Assembly: GCF_037975245.1 (NCBI RefSeq)
Contig: NC_092569.1
Location: forward strand, 28,743,668 to 28,807,667
Reading direction: 5' to 3'
Origin: Apostichopus japonicus
Taxonomy: Eukaryota > Echinodermata > Holothuroidea > Aspidochirotida > Stichopodidae
DNA length: 64,000 nt
The position numbers were made by a program, and so were the translations under genes. The notes below the pieces were generated by a model. The model was not told the DNA's origin, searched no databases, and saw only the letters and a program-made list of their open reading frames with translations. Numbering within the stretch: position 1 is the stretch's first letter; each line of letters begins with the position of its first letter. Shown piece by piece: positions 38,201-48,750 of this stretch.

Positions 38201-40657
38201 TGCTGTGTAGTGATATGTGATGTAGACTGCCACAGAGATAAGCATAAATATCCTGCTCTGTAGTTACACGTTATGTAGGCTGTCACAGAGATTGAGCATG
38301 CATGGCCTGCTGTACGGTGATATGTGATGTAGACTGCCACAGAGATTAAGCATAAATATCCTGCTGTGTAGTGACACGTTATGTAGACTGTCACAGAGAT
38401 TTAACATACATGTTCTGCTGTATGGTGATATGTGATGCAGACTGTCACAGATATTAAGCATGAATGTCCTGCTGTGTAGTGATTTGTGATGTAGACTGTC
38501 ACAGATATTAAGCCTACATGTCCTGCTGTGTAGTATAATGTGATGTAGACTATCACATTGATTAAGCATCAATATCCTGCTGTATAGTGACATGTGATGT
38601 AGACTGTCACAGAGATTAAGCATAAATGCCCTGATGTGTAGTAATATGTGATGTAGACTGTCACAGAGATTAAGCATGAATCTCCTGCTGTGTAGTGATA
38701 TGTGATGTAGACTGTCACAGAGATTAAGCATAAATGCCCTGATGTGTAGTAATATGTGATGTAGACTGTCACAGAGATTAAGCATGAATCTCCTGCTGTG
38801 TAGTGACATGTGATGTAGACTGTCACAGAGATTTAGCATGAACCTCCTGCTGTGTAGTGATATGTGATGTAGACTGTCACAGAGATTAAGCATGAACCTC
38901 CTGCTGTGTAGTAATATGTGATGTAGACTGTCACAGAGATTAAGCATATATGTCCTGCTGTGTAGTGATATTTGTGATGTAGGCTGTCACAGAGATTCAG
39001 CATGGATGTCCTGCTGTGTAGTAATATTTGATGTATGCTGTCACAGAGATTAAACATAAGGTCAAAGTCCATTTGAGGTCAATAGCTCCTGGTTAACTTA
39101 GTAGTGTAAACTTTGCACTTACAGACTTAGAAGTGGAATGTAGATTTGCTTAAAATGAGTAACCCTTATTGATTGTAAAGAGGTAAAAAGTCATTGAGGT
39201 CAACATTGATAAGTACTGAAGACTTTGTTGCCAGGCTCACATGGTGTTAACTTGGATGCGTCTCACACACTGTATGTAAGTTGCCCTTGGTGAGTACAAA
39301 ACCTACTAATACTGTCAAAGATCAAAGGTCATTAAGGTCAGCATGGATCAAAATCTTGTAGCACCGCTCAGCTAAGTAGTAAAAATGTGGATGAATCAAA
39401 TTATATGAATTTCTTATTTGGTATATTTTGGAATTGTTGATGCCAACTCGGTGGTGCCAATTTGAATGAATGTGGCATTGACTTCGTTGTTATTAAGTTC
39501 ATTATGTAAACCTTTTTTAACAGGGATTAATTTAGTTGGCAGGGATTCACCAAACCTTTTTGGTTCGTGGTTCAAATGTTTTTTGTTGAAAAATGGAGAT
39601 TCTTCAATTATATATTACCCCAACGTTTAGGGCTAGAGTATGTTTTTTGTATAGTCTCTGTACTGTAGGTGTCAGGTTTATGTTGACTACTATATATATG
39701 TACTGTATAGTATTGAGATAAATTGTCATCCGTAGTTACAGAACATGCTGCAAGGTTGTAAGAATAATAGTTGTGAAACAGAGGGAGTTACGTTACAATA
39801 TACAAATTAAACTTTGCTTTTTTGGTACTCAATTGTGTTGTGACGGACGTACAATTTGCAGATGTAAATCCATCATAAAAAAATGTATGTCCATCACACA
39901 AGAACTTTGCGAAAATATCCCATGAAGGTGATCAAATTTAAATTTGATTTTACTGCTTATTCTAGTTTAAGGTCTTATTAACATGATACATGTAAGCTTT
40001 TAATTGTTTAACATTAAAAATCACACAGATCTACAATAAGATTTATGATCTGAAAAAAAATTCACTTTTTCTACGTACGTCCGTCACAGGGTGTTTTTTT
40101 TTAACAATTTTGTGCGGCTTATAAGGAGGTAAAAAATGAAAACCCCACAGAATAATATTGGAAGGCAGATGACACACAATGTCCAAATTAAAAGTTATCT
40201 CAAAAGTTAACTCATTGAGATATGAACCAATAAACTATCCGAAATGTAAGTCCGAGTTTACTGAACTGCCCAGATTCACATATATCCAATCATATTTACT
40301 AATTGTTTAATGTGTCTATATTGTGATAGGTCCCTTAATTGTGATGGATTGTAGTTTAAGGGAATATCTTTACTTGTTTAATTCACAGACATAGATGGAG
40401 GTGCCCCTGGTGGTTATGCTTTGAGTTCTCATCTTAACTGTGACTTCACTACCTTTGACAGGGACAATGATAGATCAAGCCGTATTAACTGTGCTGATAG
40501 TAAGCATGGTGCCTGGTGGTACAAGAACTGTGGGTTATCAAACCTCAATGGTAACTATATGGCAGCAGATGATGATAAATCAAGCATAAACTGGTATGAA
40601 CTACCTGGAGGTGAATATCACATCAAATACACAGAAATGAAGATAAGACCCGTCTAG
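23167..40657 (+). CDS. Secreted fibrinogen-related protein with mucin-like linker (nine exons, 381 aa)
   Basis: Exons: 23167-23257, 27632-27700, 31080-31166, 32057-32143, 33033-33119, 34641-34702, 35448-35576, 36940-37204 and 40389-40657. All introns are GT-AG. Phases match throughout (1,1,1,1,1,0,0,1) and the coding total is 1146 nt, an exact multiple of three. Domains: signal peptide 1-30; Pro/Gly segment with one Cys (31-53); Ser/Thr-rich linker from three near-identical 29-residue exons plus a fourth related exon (54-161); fibrinogen C-terminal domain 162-381, a normal full length. The domain has [25 protein letters not shown], the calcium-site motif DRDND, GAWWYKNC, LSNLNGNYM and the terminal KIRPV. 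Sequons NTT, NWT and NGT are present. Secreted fibrinogen-domain proteins act as lectins or adhesion molecules, often in immunity; the ligand here is unknown. Sea cucumbers have similar proteins. Alternative use of linker exons is possible because all are phase 1-1. Confidence 0.9.
23722..25506. mobile_element. Candidate hAT-type element in intron 1 (family J)
   Basis: The left end TAAGCTTGCAC and right end GTGCAAGCCTA are inverted termini. Flanks CCCCCAAC (23714-23721) and CCCTCAGC (25507-25514) match at six of eight bases. Subterminal ACGG/ACCGG words recur at both ends. No transposase frame is visible inside. Confidence 0.55.
25507..27092. other. Intron 1, no gene recognised
   Basis: It contains a 37-bp near-palindrome centred on GGTACC (25925-25961). 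From about 26130 there is an AT-rich stretch with the look of an old interspersed repeat, but I could not place its ends. Confidence 0.5.
27093..27383. mobile_element. 5'-truncated copy of hAT MITE family A in intron 1
   Basis: It shares GAAGTATCATTCCGCC, CTCATTTGGAGCACCAAATT and the right end TTCCTACGCCAATG with the 383-756 and 54376-54738 copies. The first ~40 bp with the left terminus are missing. Confidence 0.8.
27632..27700 (+). CDS. Exon 2: Pro/Gly-rich N-terminal segment
   Basis: The acceptor TTCTTGTTCAACAG is followed by a 69-nt phase 1-1 exon reading ARYNPGPCPGAAPNPNGHV and ending TKE, with donor GAAG/GTGAGT. It has the only Cys outside the signal peptide and the fibrinogen domain, so it is a candidate for interchain disulfide bonding. 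Confidence 0.78.
27701..28877. other. Intron 2, first part: G-run repeat fragment and AT-rich DNA
   Basis: The stretch 27770-28020 has hAT-like G and C runs but no matching ends. The rest is AT-rich without recognised features. Confidence 0.5.
29023..30416. mobile_element. hAT-type non-autonomous element (family F), 1394 bp
   Basis: It starts TAGGGATGCACCGGAT and ends ATCCGGTGCATCCCTA, a 16-bp inverted terminus. It has an exact 8-bp duplication CCCACAGG at 29015-29022 and 30417-30424. Many CCGGCCGGA-type subterminal motifs flank both ends. The AT-rich interior holds no transposase. It lies in intron 2 of the fibrinogen-domain gene. Confidence 0.93.
31080..31166 (+). CDS. Exon 3: Ser/Thr-rich linker exon, copy 1
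   Basis: The acceptor CTTACTGATAG precedes an 87-nt phase 1-1 exon reading ATNMYSSKPVETTPKQTTSS and then ETTDSTVRE, with donor GAAG/GTACAG. The composition suggests a mucin-like, O-glycosylated stalk between the N-terminus and the fibrinogen domain. Confidence 0.82.
32057..32143 (+). CDS. Exon 4: Ser/Thr-rich linker exon, copy 2
   Basis: Same length, phases and splice sites as exon 3. It reads ATNLSSSKPVETTPKQTSSS and then ETTGSTVRE. Most differences from copy 1 change residues within the Ser/Thr-rich style of the linker. Confidence 0.82.
33033..33119 (+). CDS. Exon 5: Ser/Thr-rich linker exon, copy 3
   Basis: Same length, phases and splice sites. It reads ATNLYSSKPVETTPKQTSSG and then ETTGSTVRE. 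Its downstream intron carries a small LINE-tail insertion absent from the other copies. Confidence 0.82.
33141..33208. mobile_element. LINE 3'-tail fragment inserted in intron 5
   Basis: The phrase ACAATGTGACGGGAAGTC and its AT-rich lead-in correspond to the 3' end of the LINE at about 4445-4495 (ACAATGTGATAGGAAGTC). The equivalent sites in the other two intron copies lack it, so it arrived after the triplication. Confidence 0.65.
33520..34640. other. Intron 5, remainder
   Basis: No exon, RNA gene or bounded element recognised. Confidence 0.5.
34641..34702 (+). CDS. Exon 6: short Thr-rich linker exon
   Basis: The acceptor TTAACGATAG precedes a frame reading ASESVQTTPMETTTGDDPSI and V, with donor GTG/GTGAGA. 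It enters in phase 1 and leaves in phase 0, so it is the adaptor between the phase-1 linker exons and the phase-0 fibrinogen exons. VQTTPMETT is a diverged relative of VETTPKQTT in exons 3-5. Confidence 0.78.
35448..35576 (+). CDS. Exon 7: start of fibrinogen domain
   Basis: The acceptor AATTATTAG precedes 43 codons beginning [20 protein letters not shown] and ending FCSMTDGGGWT, with donor GTAAGT. The two Cys form the first conserved disulfide of the domain. The last 24 nt and the donor are the founder copy of the array at 35553-35960. Confidence 0.92.
35553..35960. repeat. Six-copy ~77-bp tandem array of the exon 7 end plus its splice donor
   Basis: Copies start at 35553, 35626, 35703, 35780, 35859 and 35933. 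Each contains ATGACTGA(C/T/A)GGAGGA...GGATGGAC and the donor position. GTAAGT is kept in copies 1, 2, 4 and 5, and lost in copies 3 (CTAAGT) and 6. Only copy 1 is in the natural reading context; extending to a later donor meets a TGA soon after copy 1. Confidence 0.92.
35961..36939. other. Intron 7, remainder
   Basis: Unique AT-rich intron with no further recognised feature. Confidence 0.5.
36940..37204 (+). CDS. Exon 8: core of fibrinogen domain
   Basis: The acceptor ATATACAG precedes [20 protein letters not shown], then GFGVLDHEYWLGNDKLYYLT and later FNGTA, with donor GCAG/GTTTGT. The motifs (QRR.DGS..F.R.W..Y..GFG....E.WLGN) are the family signature. There are two sequons, NWT and NGT. 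Confidence 0.95.
37380..38029. repeat. Interspersed repeat in intron 8 related to the 9.2-9.3 kb block
   Basis: GAGAAGGTGTGCCCTATTGG (37450-37469) is the inverse of CCAATAGGGCACACC...-type DNA near 9297-9316. No gene. Confidence 0.55.
38030..39062. repeat. 54-bp minisatellite, ~19 copies, in intron 8
   Basis: The unit has the core GATGTAGACTGTCACAGAGA followed by TTAAGCAT and TCCTGCTGTGTAGTGATATG. Because 54 is divisible by three, the minus strand has a long open frame of 18-residue repeats (MLNLCDSLHH-type). That frame is a by-product of the unit length, not evidence for a protein. Confidence 0.93.
39063..40388. other. Intron 8, remainder
   Basis: It contains GGTCAAAG/AGGTCA-type dispersed repeat words up to about 39360, then AT-rich DNA. 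No exon recognised. Confidence 0.5.
40389..40657 (+). CDS. Exon 9: C-terminal part of fibrinogen domain and stop
   Basis: The acceptor TTAATTCACAG precedes a phase-1 frame DIDGGAPGGYALSSHLNC, then FDRDND (calcium loop), NCADSKHGAWWYKNC (second conserved disulfide), LSNLNGNYM and EMKIRPV, with TAG at 40655-40657. It matches the family end exactly. I noticed no AATAAA in the following several hundred bases. Confidence 0.95.
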
Positions 40658-41635
40658 ATACGGTTCTTTCCACTAAGTACTTGATAAGAGGATCAAAACT
40701 AACAAACACATTGGAGTTCAGCAAATATATCATCCATATCAGCAAACAGAAACGTCACAGATAACCCAAATTCAACCCCCCCAGCTCCTCAAAACTACTC
40801 TAAACAGACACAGACACACCAGGTGTGTTTTACATTCAGACTGAGGACCCCGTTGTTTCTTCCACTCTTCACGTATCATAACCTTCACAATAGCCCTTAG
40901 AAATGAAATTTTTCTGAGGACCTGTTGATTCTTTTCATCTGAGGACTTGCAATTTCTTCGTTTTTAGAAAAGAAAACAAGTACAGACACACATATTCTTA
41001 TGTATTTTTATCAGTTATGAAACAATGATATTATATACTATTGTGTAAACAGGTATAAGTTCAGATACGTTTCTCATTAACAATAGTTATTACCCATATC
41101 ATGGCATGGAATATTGGATGGGATAGTCTGTTGGAATTCAACATGCATTTCTCACAAAAAGTTACATCTTAAAAGGTTGTGTTGCTGAATCAAATGCAGA
41201 GAATTTTTTTCTTTCCTCTAAGTATAGTTTATCTAAGCGTTAATAGATTGCATAATATGGTTTTACACAGAATTTATTATCTTGGCTCTCCGTATTCCAT
41301 TTGAATTACTGTTTACATATTCATGTTCGATTTTTTATTGAGAATTGATTAGTAAACAACTTTCCATCAGACGAAGGGTCGCTCCAGCATTTTGACAGAG
41401 GACACTGTCGTATTAGTCCTGAATCAAATTAACTCAATAGCCAGATAAGCTTGGTTATAGACGCACTGGGTGATTCACTAGTTCAATGTGTTATGTAGAT
41501 AAGCTGCTAATGAATACATGGGTTGGGTAAGGATGATTACCGAAGGTATGTTAATATGCATGATTACATGGGTTAGGAATGTATGATTATGTAAGATAGT
41601 AGCATTTGCAATTTTCTGAGGATCACTTATAGAGA

Positions 41636-41876
<241 letters not shown>

Positions 41877-41933
41877 TTGAAGTTGTTAGGGTAATTGAAA
41901 AACTTTTACCATTGTTTAAAATAGTGTTTATGT

Positions 41934-42596
41934 TTAGAGCTGTTGAATATGCATACATGTATAATGTTTTCTCTTTGATATGCGCACACTGTGATTGAGG
42001 TTATTTCGATATTTGGTGAAGGACTCTTTGTTAACTTGATTTGGTGACTTTAAGTAAGTCTTGTACAGTATATTCTTACATTTAATTGAGACAAGGAATC
42101 CACTTGTAATCCAAGGTGGATTATTCTTTAGCCTTTGCCGTTCTCTATACAGTGGGAAGCAGTCTGAATAAGCCTGGCTAAAACTATTATTGAAGGTATT
42201 AAATGCAGTGTTGGTGTCATTTGCCAGAAAAACTTCACTCCAATCAGTGCTATATATACAGGAGGCAAAATGTCGGATATTATGTTCAGAATAATTGCGA
42301 AAGTAAATTGGAGCATAACCAGGAATAGAACTTGACTTCAAAATAGAGTGTAAAAAAATAGGAAAATGATCACTGATATCAGTTGTGAAAACACCAACAT
42401 GATTCACCTTAGCACCAGCATTGGTATTATTTAAGTTTGTAAGTATATTATCAATAAGAGAAGAACTGTTAGTGGTGACTCTAGTGGGCTTGCTAATAGT
42501 TGGGTGAAAGCCACAGGCAGTGAGGTTACTAAGGAAATAGTTAGCGGCTGGTTTACAAAGATCAATATTAAAGTCTCCAGCAGCAGAAATATCACT
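41934..42596 (-). pseudogene. LINE endonuclease fragment
   Basis: The minus-strand frame contains AAGDFNIDLCKPAANYFL, then SLIDNILTNLNN, then TDISDHFPIF and later KNNPPWITSGF. GDFN, the (L)ID.I..N block and SDH are catalytic or structural motifs of the apurinic-type endonuclease of CR1/jockey-like elements. The N-terminal part of the endonuclease and the whole reverse transcriptase are missing. Both ends fall in simple repeats, so it is a fragment. Confidence 0.85.
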
Positions 42597-43400
42597 TAAA
42601 ATATCATTATGTAAGATAGGTAAGTAGTTTATGATAACATGGATTAGGAATGTATGATTATATAAGGTAGGTAAGTAGTTTATGATTACATGGATTAGCA
42701 ATGTATGATTTTGTAAGATAGGTTAGTATTTTATGATTACATGGATTAGGAATGTATCATTATGTAAGATAGGTAAGTAATTTATGATTACATGGATTAG
42801 CAATGTATGATTAAATTAAGATAGGTAAGTAATTTATGATTACATGGAGTACGAATGTATGATTATATAAGGTAGGTAAGTAGTTTATGATTACATGGAT
42901 TAGCAATGTATGATTTTGTAAGATAGGTTAGTAGTTTATGATAACATGGATTAGGAATGTATGTTTAAATTAAGATAGGTAAGTAATTTATGATTACATG
43001 GATTAGCAATGTATGATTATGTGAGGTAGGTAATTAAATTATGATTACATGGATTAGGAATGTATGATTAAATTAAGATAGGTAAGTAATTTATGATTAC
43101 ATGGATTAGGAATGTATGATTATGTAAGGTAGGTAAGTAGTTTATGATAACATGGATTAGGAATGTATGATTATATAAGGTAGGTAAGTAGTTTATGATT
43201 ACATGGAGTACGAATGTATGATTATGTAAGGTAGGTAAGTAGTTTATGATTACATGGATTAGCAATGTATGATTTTGTAAGATAGGTTAGTAGTTTATGA
43301 TAACATGGATTAGGAATGTATCATTATGTAAGATAGATAAGTAGTTTATGATTACATGTATATTATGATTGTGATTATGTAAGATAGGTAACCAGTTCAT
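42597..43400. repeat. 51-bp minisatellite, ~16 copies
   Basis: The unit contains GTAGTTTATGATTACATGGA, TTAGCAATGTATGATTATGT and AAGGTAGGTA. 51 is divisible by three, so minus-strand frames of 17-residue repeats (HVIINYLPTLHNHTF-type) stay open and fuse to the LINE frame. Single decayed units also occur at 41510-41600, on the other side of the LINE fragment and trinucleotide array. Confidence 0.92.
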
Positions 43401-43440
43401 GATTACCTCAGTGTGTTGATGATTATTCAGAAGGGAGGTA

Positions 43441-44084
43441 AACAGTTTATGATTACATCAGTTGATGATTATGTGAAGTTGTTAAAATTATTACATCAGT
43501 TGGGTTATGTAAAGGATATAAGACTAGTGATAATATATTTGTTTGTTTAGAATGAGAATTTGCCGTATTGTTTCATGTTGGTTTAAAGGTCACATTTGCA
43601 GCATTGTGTATCTATATTATACAGAGTCCATCATACTGCCGTCTCTACATAGCCCGGGCTTTAAAGCAGTTGATTGCACTGTGCAGCATGTTTCATTTAA
43701 GATATTATAATCATCATTGTGTATTTATGTATTTATCTATGTGTAACTTAGTGCAAGATTTATTGAATACATGTAGCAGGATAATTATCAATACTACTTC
43801 TGTCCATGTTCTTTGGTCACTTGTTCCGTCCATTTTCAGGAAGCCATCATCAAGGCAGACTGACCCATGACCTACACCTTTGGTCAAAAATGGTCATCAC
43901 GCCAGTGTTGTCAAAGCAATGCTCAAGTCACTAAACTTTCAGGTATATAGAAGTCACACAGTGACTTGAGTCAATTAACTGGTGCCAGGAAAATCTCTGA
44001 TAATTGCTTGTCCTTAGAAAAGAGGTTTCTCAATACCACTCTCGAGTATGCCCACTCGCCCAGAATCATAGCCATAAACAGGTG
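43441..44084. other. Intergenic, nothing recognised
   Basis: Decayed edge of the 51-bp array, then unique DNA. No gene supported. Confidence 0.5.
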
Positions 44085-44420
44085 ATGTGCAATCCCCTCC
44101 ACTCCTTGCCACAGTCCCACCAGTGGTACCGCCGGGCACGATCTAGCCTGATGCAACAATAGAAATTCCCCCTCCCCTTCCCCCATTCCCTGCAACAGGC
44201 TCACCAGTGGAGCTGCAAGGCGTGATATAGTCCTGGTGCAGCAATAGAAATCCCCCTCCCCTCCCCAACTCCCTGCCACAGTCCCACCAGTGGTGCTGCA
44301 GGGCACGATCTAGCCTGAGACAGCAATAGAAATCCCCTTCCCCTTCCTCCACTCCCTGCCACAGTCCCAACAGTGGTGCTGCAGGCTGCGATCTAGCCCT
44401 GGTGCAGCAATAGAAATGTT
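44085..44420. repeat. ~84-bp minisatellite, about four copies
   Basis: The unit contains GCAATAGAAATCCCCCTCC, CTGCCACAGTCCCACCAGTG and GCACGATCTAGCC. Minus-strand frames (LAAPLVGLWQG-type) are repeat translations. Confidence 0.85.
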
Positions 44421-45531
44421 CCCCCAGAAGAGAGTCTTCATTCAACTAAGCCCAATCATGGTTTGGATTTGGCTGAGAATTTGTGTACATTTTCGGCAAC
44501 GTAGACGCCTAGATATAGCATACTGAGGCTTTCTCTGTGGTTTTGTTTGAATTCTCAGTTCGATGGAGTATCATGAGAGAACTTTAAGAACTGAACATTT
44601 TATTTCAGAAAACTAATAAATATTCTTATTGTAAGCACTTATCTTCAGGCGGTTATCGGTCATACTCACCATAGGGCCCTGACAAAACGAGTCCACACCA
44701 GCTGCACTGAGCTAGTTACGACACTGCCCATACCACCCCCACCCCCCACCCCCCCGCCCTCCTCGCATCCTCTCCCATGACAAAGTTTCGAGATTAATCC
44801 CAAGTTCTGAATACAACTTTTTCGTAAATCATAAAAGGCCCATTGATTATAAATTCCCAACTATCAGTTTTACAGTCAATTACGAGATCATGATGAAGAG
44901 ACATAATATTCAAAGAACGTGAACTCAGAAAGAACTTTTAGGATGAATGTAGACACAAAATAATTAATTTTGGCATTTAGACCGCTAAACAACTCTGTTA
45001 TCGCCCCAGGTTGTGTTTCTTTACCACAGTCTTTTAATATTTGAGAAAACCAGTAACCTTTCATACATCCGAGGCCTATCAATTAAAGCGGCTGGGATAC
45101 TTAGTATAACACCCTGTCCAGTTCGTCCGTCAGAACACATAAACTTAATAGGAAAACAAGACTTACCGCCTGAAATATTTGTCTTCAGTACTCTAAAAGT
45201 TTAACAATGATAAATAGTGTAAATGTTGACCAATGGTGCTCTGCTTTTTGTATATAAAGATATTAAGAATAAAATTTTACTTGAGTTAATACAATTGATA
45301 AAACATTAACATTTAGGCCTATATGCACCGACGAGCTGACGTCATCAGTCATTTAGCCTTAAATGACAAATTCAGAGCTTTAGCATATTTTAAAACTGAA
45401 TATCTCGTAAATCAGAAGCCCTTTAATTATTCCTATTTCTTGGATAGTATATTTGAAATAACAAGACAAGTCATCCGTTAATGTAAATGAAACTAATTAG
45501 TTTCTCTCTTCTCGATAACAACACTCGTGGG
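44421..45531. other. Intergenic, nothing recognised
   Basis: A C-rich run at about 44730-44760 lies in otherwise unremarkable DNA. No frame shows family motifs. Confidence 0.5.
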
Positions 45532-46849
45532 CAGGGACGTAGCTAAGGCCCGATGATTGGGGGGGGGGGGGTGTAGTGGCTGAAATTCCAACTGGATGGG
45601 TTTTGGAGCCAGAAAATTCCGTCTGCTGCCTTATACCCCCCCCCCCCCCACTCCCCCAGCACTAATCGTCAACGATACGGTCAGTCAGTCTTTCGCGACT
45701 ACACTTTTGTTCCGAACTTTTTTCGGTACTGTTGTATCACTTGCCCTCACTTCACAAACTTATTAATCATTCTGGTTAAGCGAGTAAGCAACTGAGTATA
45801 AGTTATCTGCTTGATAGGCTACATAGACTACTAACTACAAAAGCTATGTTAATGTAACAAAGAGGAAAACAACAAATTTTCAACAAATTATATTCGACGA
45901 CATAGTGAAATTACCAAGAAATACGGTGCTTTTTCCTAGCGCGCTATATTATTTTCTTGGGGTGGGGGAGGGGGTGAGACTATTTATCACTCACATGAAA
46001 AAAATATCAATTTTTCATTTCATTCCAACTGAGCATTTGGAATGAAGTGAACAATTAAAATTTTGCAGAAAAATGTTGAGTTGACGAGATACGATAAGTT
46101 GTCAATTAAACATTTTGCCCAAAAAATATTTTAATCGCTCGGTCGGAATGAAGTAAACAATTGAACATTTTGCCCAAAAAATGTCCATTTGACGAGATAA
46201 GGTAAGTTGTCAATTAAACATTTTGCAGAAATTTTTTCAATTGCTCAGATGGAATGAAGTGAACAATTGAACATTTTGCAGTAAACGTCCAATTCACGAT
46301 ATATGATAAGTTGTCAATTAAACATTTTTCAGAAAATTGTTCAATTGCTCAGTTAAAGCAACTGAGCAATCCAACATTTTTCTGTTTTTTGATAAGATTT
46401 TATCTTGTAATCTAACCAATTTACTGAAAAATTTCACCTTATGGGGCAAAGTTTTTCTTATGTTGATGGCACTTTTAAGCTTCCGTAGATAAGCTTTGAG
46501 CGTTTTAATTGTATACGATGTATAGTAGTTCTATAAGGCATTTTTTTTTAGAGTATTCAAAATCATACGAAGTTTTGTATGGTGGAGTATAAAGATCGCG
46601 AGATACAATTTCTCAATGTGACAAGGAAAACGTGGTAAATATGACTGATTAAAGGTCAATTTTGACCGAAAATTTTAGGTCACTCACAAATTACAAGAAT
46701 ATATGAAAATTAGATACGACACTCGGAAAAATTAGAGTGCGACAGTCGGAAATTCCGACTGTCGCACTCAAATTTTCCAACTATCGTCAGTTTTACCAAG
46801 ATGGGGGGGGGGGGTGAGACACCCCACACCCCCTCTAGCGACGTCCCTG
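45532..46849. mobile_element. hAT-type non-autonomous element (family G), 1318 bp
   Basis: It starts CAGGGACGTAGCT and ends AGCGACGTCCCTG. Flanks are CTCGTGGG (45524-45531) and CTCGTAGG (46850-46857), a 7/8 target duplication. The interior has several degenerate units with GGAATGAAGTGAACAATT and TTGTCAATTAAACATTTT (46020-46380). The last ~260 bp are shared with 18060-18340. No transposase. Confidence 0.88.
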
Positions 46850-47450
46850 CTCGTAGGTAGAAAAATGGCACAACTATTGTATTACTATTGCTGAATATCG
46901 GTTTTGATTTGGCGGCTAATGGCCTCCCCCATTACTCTAAAACCATCCCTGAATAGCCGAACAGTTAGTCACCCCATTCCACTCCCCCTCTCTGGTCATC
47001 TGGTCCATAATCTGATTACTTAGACTATTAAATTAAGTAATCAAATTAATTAATTTGATTAAAAATATGATTAATTTGATTAATCAACATATTTAGGTTG
47101 ATTAAACAGATTATTAATTTGATTAAACAGATTATTAATTTGATTAAACAGATTTTTAACTTGATTAAACAAATTATGAATTTGATTAAAGAGGGAGACA
47201 GACTGTTTGCTAACAACTACTGTGTGCATGCTACAAACACTGGTTTTGCGAGCAGTCCAAATACCAATAAGGAAAAGCAATTTGATAAACATCGGACAAA
47301 TCTTGGAGTGGAAACAGAAATTTTTGTCCAATGACAAGGTCAAGATTTCTTTCCCCGATCTATATTTTAACTGCTAGCCTATTCTGGTTATATCGTCAAT
47401 GGAAGAGTGATGGTTATTCATATTTTTTTATTAATTTTAGCAATAAACGG
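46850..47450. repeat. AT-rich stretch with ~21-bp TTGATTAAACAGATTATTAA repeats
   Basis: Near-tandem units lie at about 47030-47190. The frames rich in Asn, Leu, Phe and Ile on both strands are translations of it. No gene. Confidence 0.7.
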
Positions 47451-47454
47451 CTGT

Positions 47455-48750
47455 TAGCAATTAAGGATTGGATGATTTAGAATCTCTCGTTTATGGATTG
47501 GCGCACAGCGTACTAGAAAATTTCTGGTTTTAAACACCCCCCCCCCCCCCAGATCACCGGAAATGGCACATCTCGGGCTTGAAAATGACCAACTAGATGT
47601 ACACTTTGTCTGAGAACCAAGCATTTCCCAATTTTTTCCCATCCATTAACCCTTTTGACGATTGTCACCAGTCACACATCATGTTCGACCTCATAGTATC
47701 TCCATTGCTTTTGTAGGTGATTCTACGTCGCGTCCCACAATACCCGTCAGCCCCACTTTTCAAGATTTTAAGCCCATTATTAGTTCAGAATTGAAAATTC
47801 ACATTTCTCGTGAAATAAATTCACTTCAAAACATACCCATAATGTTGCACAAAATTTCATCTATGGACAACCAATACAGAAAAACCTCCTTCAACCCCTG
47901 ACAGACCAGTCAAGATTGCACGAGTAGAGGAAAGTATTTTAGGAATGTTGGTCAGGAAAATTTCGAAGATTCAGACACAGTTAATTTATTGGTGCATGGG
48001 CGCAGATCCGTCTTGGATAATAGTGGGACGCGCGTCTGTTCTCGGATACTATCTAAGCGGAGCGCGACCAAAAAATATCAGGAGACAAATAACCCAAGTA
48101 GACTTTTGTATACGATGGGTCTGGGGTCTTCTCCCAGAAAAAAAAATATAGACTGCCGCCAATGCGATTTCCGTCCTCTATTTAACAACTGTGGATAAAT
48201 ATAATAAAATGAGAACTGGACGTGAAGCTAGCTCAAATTGGCAACACACAATGTGAGTTGCTAACGATTGTTTTGTTCGCACTCAGTCCGTTTTGCTGAC
48301 CACAATTTACCAGTCTCTTGTATAGATTATGTTTCACATGATTGAATGTGTTAATACTTCAGCGGATAAGTCATGCCTAACAGTGTCATTAGTATTAATT
48401 CTCGTCTTTTATAGCATGTCATTTGCACAACGCTGGATCAAACTGCGCCAAAGGTCAATGCAGGTGAATTTGAAGTGCAACGTTTGGTCAAGACAAATTG
48501 GTGGGGACACGGTATATCATGTCCCCCCCTCCCGACTGAAAAAAGTCGGTGGGGGCGCCTCCCGCTGTCCCCGTCAGGATCTTTTTCCATGTATTGATGT
48601 ACAAATATTAAAACCTCTTATAACGGCTACTTTAAATCTTCGTTGAAGGAAATGAAAAAAATACCAGATATTTCCGAAACTGAACACTACACACACAGAC
48701 AGTTTGAAGGTTCTTCATCCTGGAACGCCATTTTCATGCTCACTGATGTG
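47455..48750. mobile_element. Second copy of the hAT family B body, inverted relative to 57583-59513
   Basis: 47640-47994 and 48690-48750 are reverse complements of 58711-59090 and 58120-58150, on either side of an inserted family D element. Clear family B termini were not found, so the copy is fragmentary. The 79-residue frame at 47662 has no recognised motif. Confidence 0.7.
47995..48591. mobile_element. hAT-type MITE (family D), 597 bp, inside family B copy
   Basis: It starts CATGGGCGCAGATCC and ends GGATCTTTTTCCATG. Flanks TATTGGTG (47987-47994) and TATTGATG (48592-48599) match at seven of eight bases. It is homologous, in opposite orientation, to 58165-58702. Confidence 0.8.

Noticed and set aside
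38264-38947. 227-residue minus-strand open frame (MLNLCDSLHH repeats)
   Set aside because: It is the translation of a 54-bp minisatellite whose length is divisible by three. The other minus-strand frames over the same array are also repetitive.
38030-39062. CRISPR-like array
   Set aside because: Units are directly abutting with no unique spacers, and the DNA is eukaryotic.
41934-42701. Single 255-residue protein
   Set aside because: Its N-terminal ~35 residues come from the 51-bp minisatellite. Only the part from GDFNIDL on is LINE endonuclease.
43971-44445. Gly/Trp-rich minus-strand frames
   Set aside because: Translations of the ~84-bp minisatellite.
47098-47343. Asn/Leu/Phe/Ile-rich frames on both strands
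   Set aside because: Translations of ~21-bp TTGATTAAACAG repeats.
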